This document shows positions 5,935 to 7,436 of a DNA stretch of 7,436 nucleotides, piece after piece. Both the position numbers and the translations under genes were made by a program. The notes beneath the pieces were generated by a model. That model was not told where the DNA came from. It made no database searches and saw only the letters and a program-made list of their open reading frames with translations. Numbering within the stretch: position 1 is the stretch's first letter; every line of letters begins with the position of its first letter. Source of the stretch: Actinomycetota bacterium (GTDB lineage: Bacteria > Actinomycetota > Nitriliruptoria > Euzebyales > Egibacteraceae); the NCBI GenBank assembly GCA_019347785.1, contig JAHWKQ010000112.1:1-7436 (forward strand), written 5' to 3'.

Positions 5935-7310
5935 GCTCAGAGGCCGGGACGCGCGTCGTGGTCATCGGCGGTGACGCCGCCGGCATGTCCACGGCCTCGC
6001 AGCTGCGCCGTTTGGACCACACCGCCGACATCACCGTGGTCGAGCGCGGGCCCTACACGTCCTACTCGATGTGCGGCATCCCCTACATGCTGGGCGGTCT
6101 CATCGACGAGCCGGGCGATCTGGTCGTGCGCCGGCCGCAGGAGTTCCGCGATGCCGGCATCGGGGTGCGGATCCGGGCCGAGGCGGTCGGCATCGACGCC
6201 GACGAGCGCGTCGTGCGGGTCGGTGACTCCGATACGGGCGAGGAGTACACGCTCGCGTACGACGCGCTGGTGTACGCGACCGGCGCGCACCCGGTCGTGC
6301 CGCCGCTGCCGGGGGCCCGTGACCACGCCCGGGTGGTCCACACCCTCGACGAGGGTGAGCGGGTGCGCGTCGAGCTGGACCGGCGCGACGACGTCCGCCG
6401 GGTGGTCGTCGTGGGCGCCGGCTACATCGGCATGGAGGTGGCCGAGGCCCTGGTGCGCCGGGGCCTGGAGGCGACCCTGATCGACATGGCCGACCAGGTC
6501 ATGGCGCAGCTGGACCCCGACATGGCGGTGCACGTCGAGACGGCGCTGAAGGACCTGGGGGTGCAGGTGCGCCTGGGCGAGGCGCTGGAGGAGGTCAGGG
6601 CCGACGACGGCCGCTGCCGCGAGGTCGTGACCGGGGCCGGCGCCTACCCGGCCGACGTGGTCGTGCTGGCGCTGGGCGCCAGGCCGCAGGTCGACCTGGC
6701 CCGCGACGCCGGCTGCGAGGTGGGCGAGAGCGGGGCCCTGTTGGTCGACGGTCGCATGCGCACCACCGTCGAGGGGATCTGGGCGGTGGGTGACTGCGTC
6801 GAGTCGCGTCACCTCGTCAGCGGCGCCGGCGTCAATGTGCAGCTGGGCACGCACGCGAACAAGCAGGGCAAGATCGCCGCCATCGACATCGCCGGCGGCG
6901 AGGCGAGCTTCCCCGGCCTGGTCGGCACCGCGGTGACCAAGGTGTGTGATCTGGAGATCGCCCGCACGGGCGTCAACGAGGCCGAGGCGCGCCGGGCCGG
7001 GCTGGACTACGCGACGACGTCGTTCACCGGCACGGCGACGGCCGGCTACATGCCCGACCCCGGCACGGTGCACGTCAAGATGCTGGCCGAGCGCGGCTCG
7101 GGGCGGGTCCTCGGGGCGCAGTTGGTGGGCACCGGCAACGTCGGCAAGCGCATCGACACCGCGGCGACGTGGTGCCAGCTGGGCGTCACCGCCCAGCGGG
7201 CCCAGCTGCTGGACCTGTCCTACGCCCCGCCCTTCGGCGGCGTGTGGGACCTGCTGGTGGTGGCGGCGCGCAGGCTCGTTCGCGAGCTGGGGTTGTCACC
7301 GGTCCTGTGA
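5931..7310 (+). CDS. CoA-disulfide reductase-type FAD/NAD(P)H oxidoreductase
   Basis: This is a 459-residue flavoprotein of the pyridine nucleotide-disulfide oxidoreductase superfamily, in the group with a single redox cysteine that includes CoA-disulfide reductase, NADH oxidase and NADH peroxidase. It should pass electrons from NAD(P)H through FAD to a disulfide, sulfur species or oxygen in the cytoplasm. Seen in sequence: the FAD-binding loop VVVIGGDAAGMS (9-20); SYSMCGIPY (44-52), with Cys48 as the likely redox residue; ATGAHPVVPPLPG (116-128); the NAD(P)H-binding VVVVGAGYIGMEVAEAL (158-174); FAD motif 2, IWAVGDCVE (283-291); and a C-terminal dimerisation domain with GYMPDPGTVH (372-381) and YAPPFGGVWD (431-440), whose Tyr373 and Tyr431 correspond to the paired tyrosines of CoA-disulfide reductase. 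There is no C-terminal rhodanese domain. Start GTG 5931 overlaps the pyk stop as GTGA and lacks a strong Shine-Dalgarno, suggesting translational coupling. Class is secure; exact substrate is not. Confidence 0.9.
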   Translation: MSSEAGTRVVVIGGDAAGMSTASQLRRLDHTADITVVERGPYTSYSMCGIPYMLGGLIDEPGDLVVRRPQEFRDAGIGVRIRAEAVGIDADERVVRVGDSDTGEEYTLAYDALVYATGAHPVVPPLPGARDHARVVHTLDEGERVRVELDRRDDVRRVVVVGAGYIGMEVAEALVRRGLEATLIDMADQVMAQLDPDMAVHVETALKDLGVQVRLGEALEEVRADDGRCREVVTGAGAYPADVVVLALGARPQVDLARDAGCEVGESGALLVDGRMRTTVEGIWAVGDCVESRHLVSGAGVNVQLGTHANKQGKIAAIDIAGGEASFPGLVGTAVTKVCDLEIARTGVNEAEARRAGLDYATTSFTGTATAGYMPDPGTVHVKMLAERGSGRVLGAQLVGTGNVGKRIDTAATWCQLGVTAQRAQLLDLSYAPPFGGVWDLLVVAARRLVRELGLSPVL

Positions 7311-7354
7311 TCGTGGGGCCCCGGAGGCGTTGTTATCCTTGGGGTAGCGTGAAT

Positions 7355-7369
7355 GCCCGGACGCCGGGC
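7355..7369 (+). repeat. Perfect inverted repeat in the fdxA leader
   Basis: GCCCGG and CCGGGC pair around ACG, a 6-bp all-GC stem with a 3-nt loop. It lies 15 bp before the GAGGAG ribosome binding site and lacks a following T-run, so it is not a classic terminator. It may be a leader hairpin or chance. Confidence 0.35.
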
Positions 7370-7384
7370 GCGGCAGGACCCGTC

Positions 7385-7390
7385 GAGGAG
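7385..7390 (+). promoter_or_regulatory. Ribosome binding site of fdxA
   Basis: GAGGAG, 5 nt before ATG 7396, is a strong Shine-Dalgarno match and fixes the start of the truncated ferredoxin gene. Confidence 0.75.
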
Positions 7391-7395
7391 CGAGT

Positions 7396-7436
7396 ATGAC
7401 CTACACCATCGCAGAGCCGTGCATCGACGTGAAGGA
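7396..7436 (+). CDS. fdxA: 7Fe-type ferredoxin FdxA, N-terminal fragment
   Basis: Only 13 complete codons are present, MTYTIAEPCIDVK, before the window ends. They match the conserved beginning of actinobacterial FdxA, a small cytoplasmic ferredoxin of about 105 residues carrying one [3Fe-4S] and one [4Fe-4S] cluster that shuttles electrons to redox enzymes. Cys9 would be the first cluster ligand (compare MTYVIAEPCVDVKD, the form common in mycobacteria and streptomycetes). The call rests on this short but very characteristic stretch and a strong ribosome binding site; the cluster motifs that would confirm it lie outside the window. It follows the flavoprotein gene in the same direction, with its own candidate promoter. 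Confidence 0.8.
   Translation, partial: MTYTIAEPCIDVK

Larger units (their letters stand above)
7311..7395 (+). promoter_or_regulatory. fdxA upstream region with candidate promoter
   Basis: These 85 bp separate the flavoprotein stop from the ferredoxin start. The AT-richest part, tgttatcctt (7331-7340), contains TATCCT (7334-7339), a plausible -10 box. TAGCGT (7345-7350) is a weaker alternative. Neither has a good -35 at standard spacing. The region suggests fdxA has its own promoter but does not exclude readthrough from pyk, since no T-tailed terminator is present. Confidence 0.4.

Noticed and set aside
5937..7073. A minus-strand open frame of 378 codons opposite the flavoprotein gene
   Set aside because: Composition is His/Asp/Gly/Val-rich without motifs, typical of an antisense shadow; the plus-strand frame has complete FAD and NAD(P)H sites.
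7315..7322. GGGGCCCC after the flavoprotein gene as a terminator
   Set aside because: It is a palindrome with no loop and no following T-tract, so it cannot be supported as an intrinsic terminator.
1..7436. tRNA, rRNA, CRISPR array, insertion sequence or defence module
   Set aside because: All stretches over about 120 bp are accounted for by recognised housekeeping genes; I saw no repeat array, transposase motif or structural RNA pattern.

Overview
This window reads as the end of a contig from a high-GC actinobacterium (Actinomycetota), with GC of roughly 70% or more by eye. Two things point to that phylum. One is a MshB-like PIG-L deacetylase, the mycothiol-pathway enzyme typical of actinobacteria. 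The other is the mix of GTG starts, GC-biased third codon positions and an apparently leaderless upp gene. A prolyl-tRNA synthetase of the archaeal/eukaryotic type is less usual there and may indicate a deep or uncultured lineage; a class-level placement would be a guess. The first 13 bases are not genomic: they match the 3' end of the Illumina read adapter, so the left edge is a library artefact.

Layout, left to right. Bases 14-1128 (minus) hold proS without its C-terminal part. A 62-bp divergent spacer separates it from the mshB-like gene at 1191-2057 (plus). That gene converges on murJ at 2069-3736 (minus) with only 11 bp between the stop codons. murJ lies 16 bp downstream of upp, 3753-4376 (minus), and the two probably form one operon. 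A 118-bp divergent spacer with candidate -10 boxes leads to pyk, 4495-5934 (plus). pyk overlaps by 4 bp (GTGA) a CoA-disulfide-reductase-type flavoprotein gene, 5931-7310 (plus). An 85-bp spacer with a candidate promoter and a small hairpin precedes fdxA, whose first 13 codons (from 7396) end the window.

Functionally these are core genes: tRNA charging, mycothiol synthesis, lipid II flipping, uracil salvage, the last step of glycolysis, thiol/disulfide redox, and a 7Fe-type ferredoxin. The best-supported links are the two short operons: upp-murJ, whose products have unrelated jobs, and pyk plus the redox flavoprotein, with apparent translational coupling. I see no mobile element, CRISPR array, tRNA, rRNA or defence module, and nothing that looks like a wholly new system. 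The points worth a second look are the adapter remnant, the archaeal-type ProRS, a MurJ that lacks several charged cavity residues, the K+-independent signature in pyruvate kinase, the leaderless upp promoter and the pyk-flavoprotein overlap.
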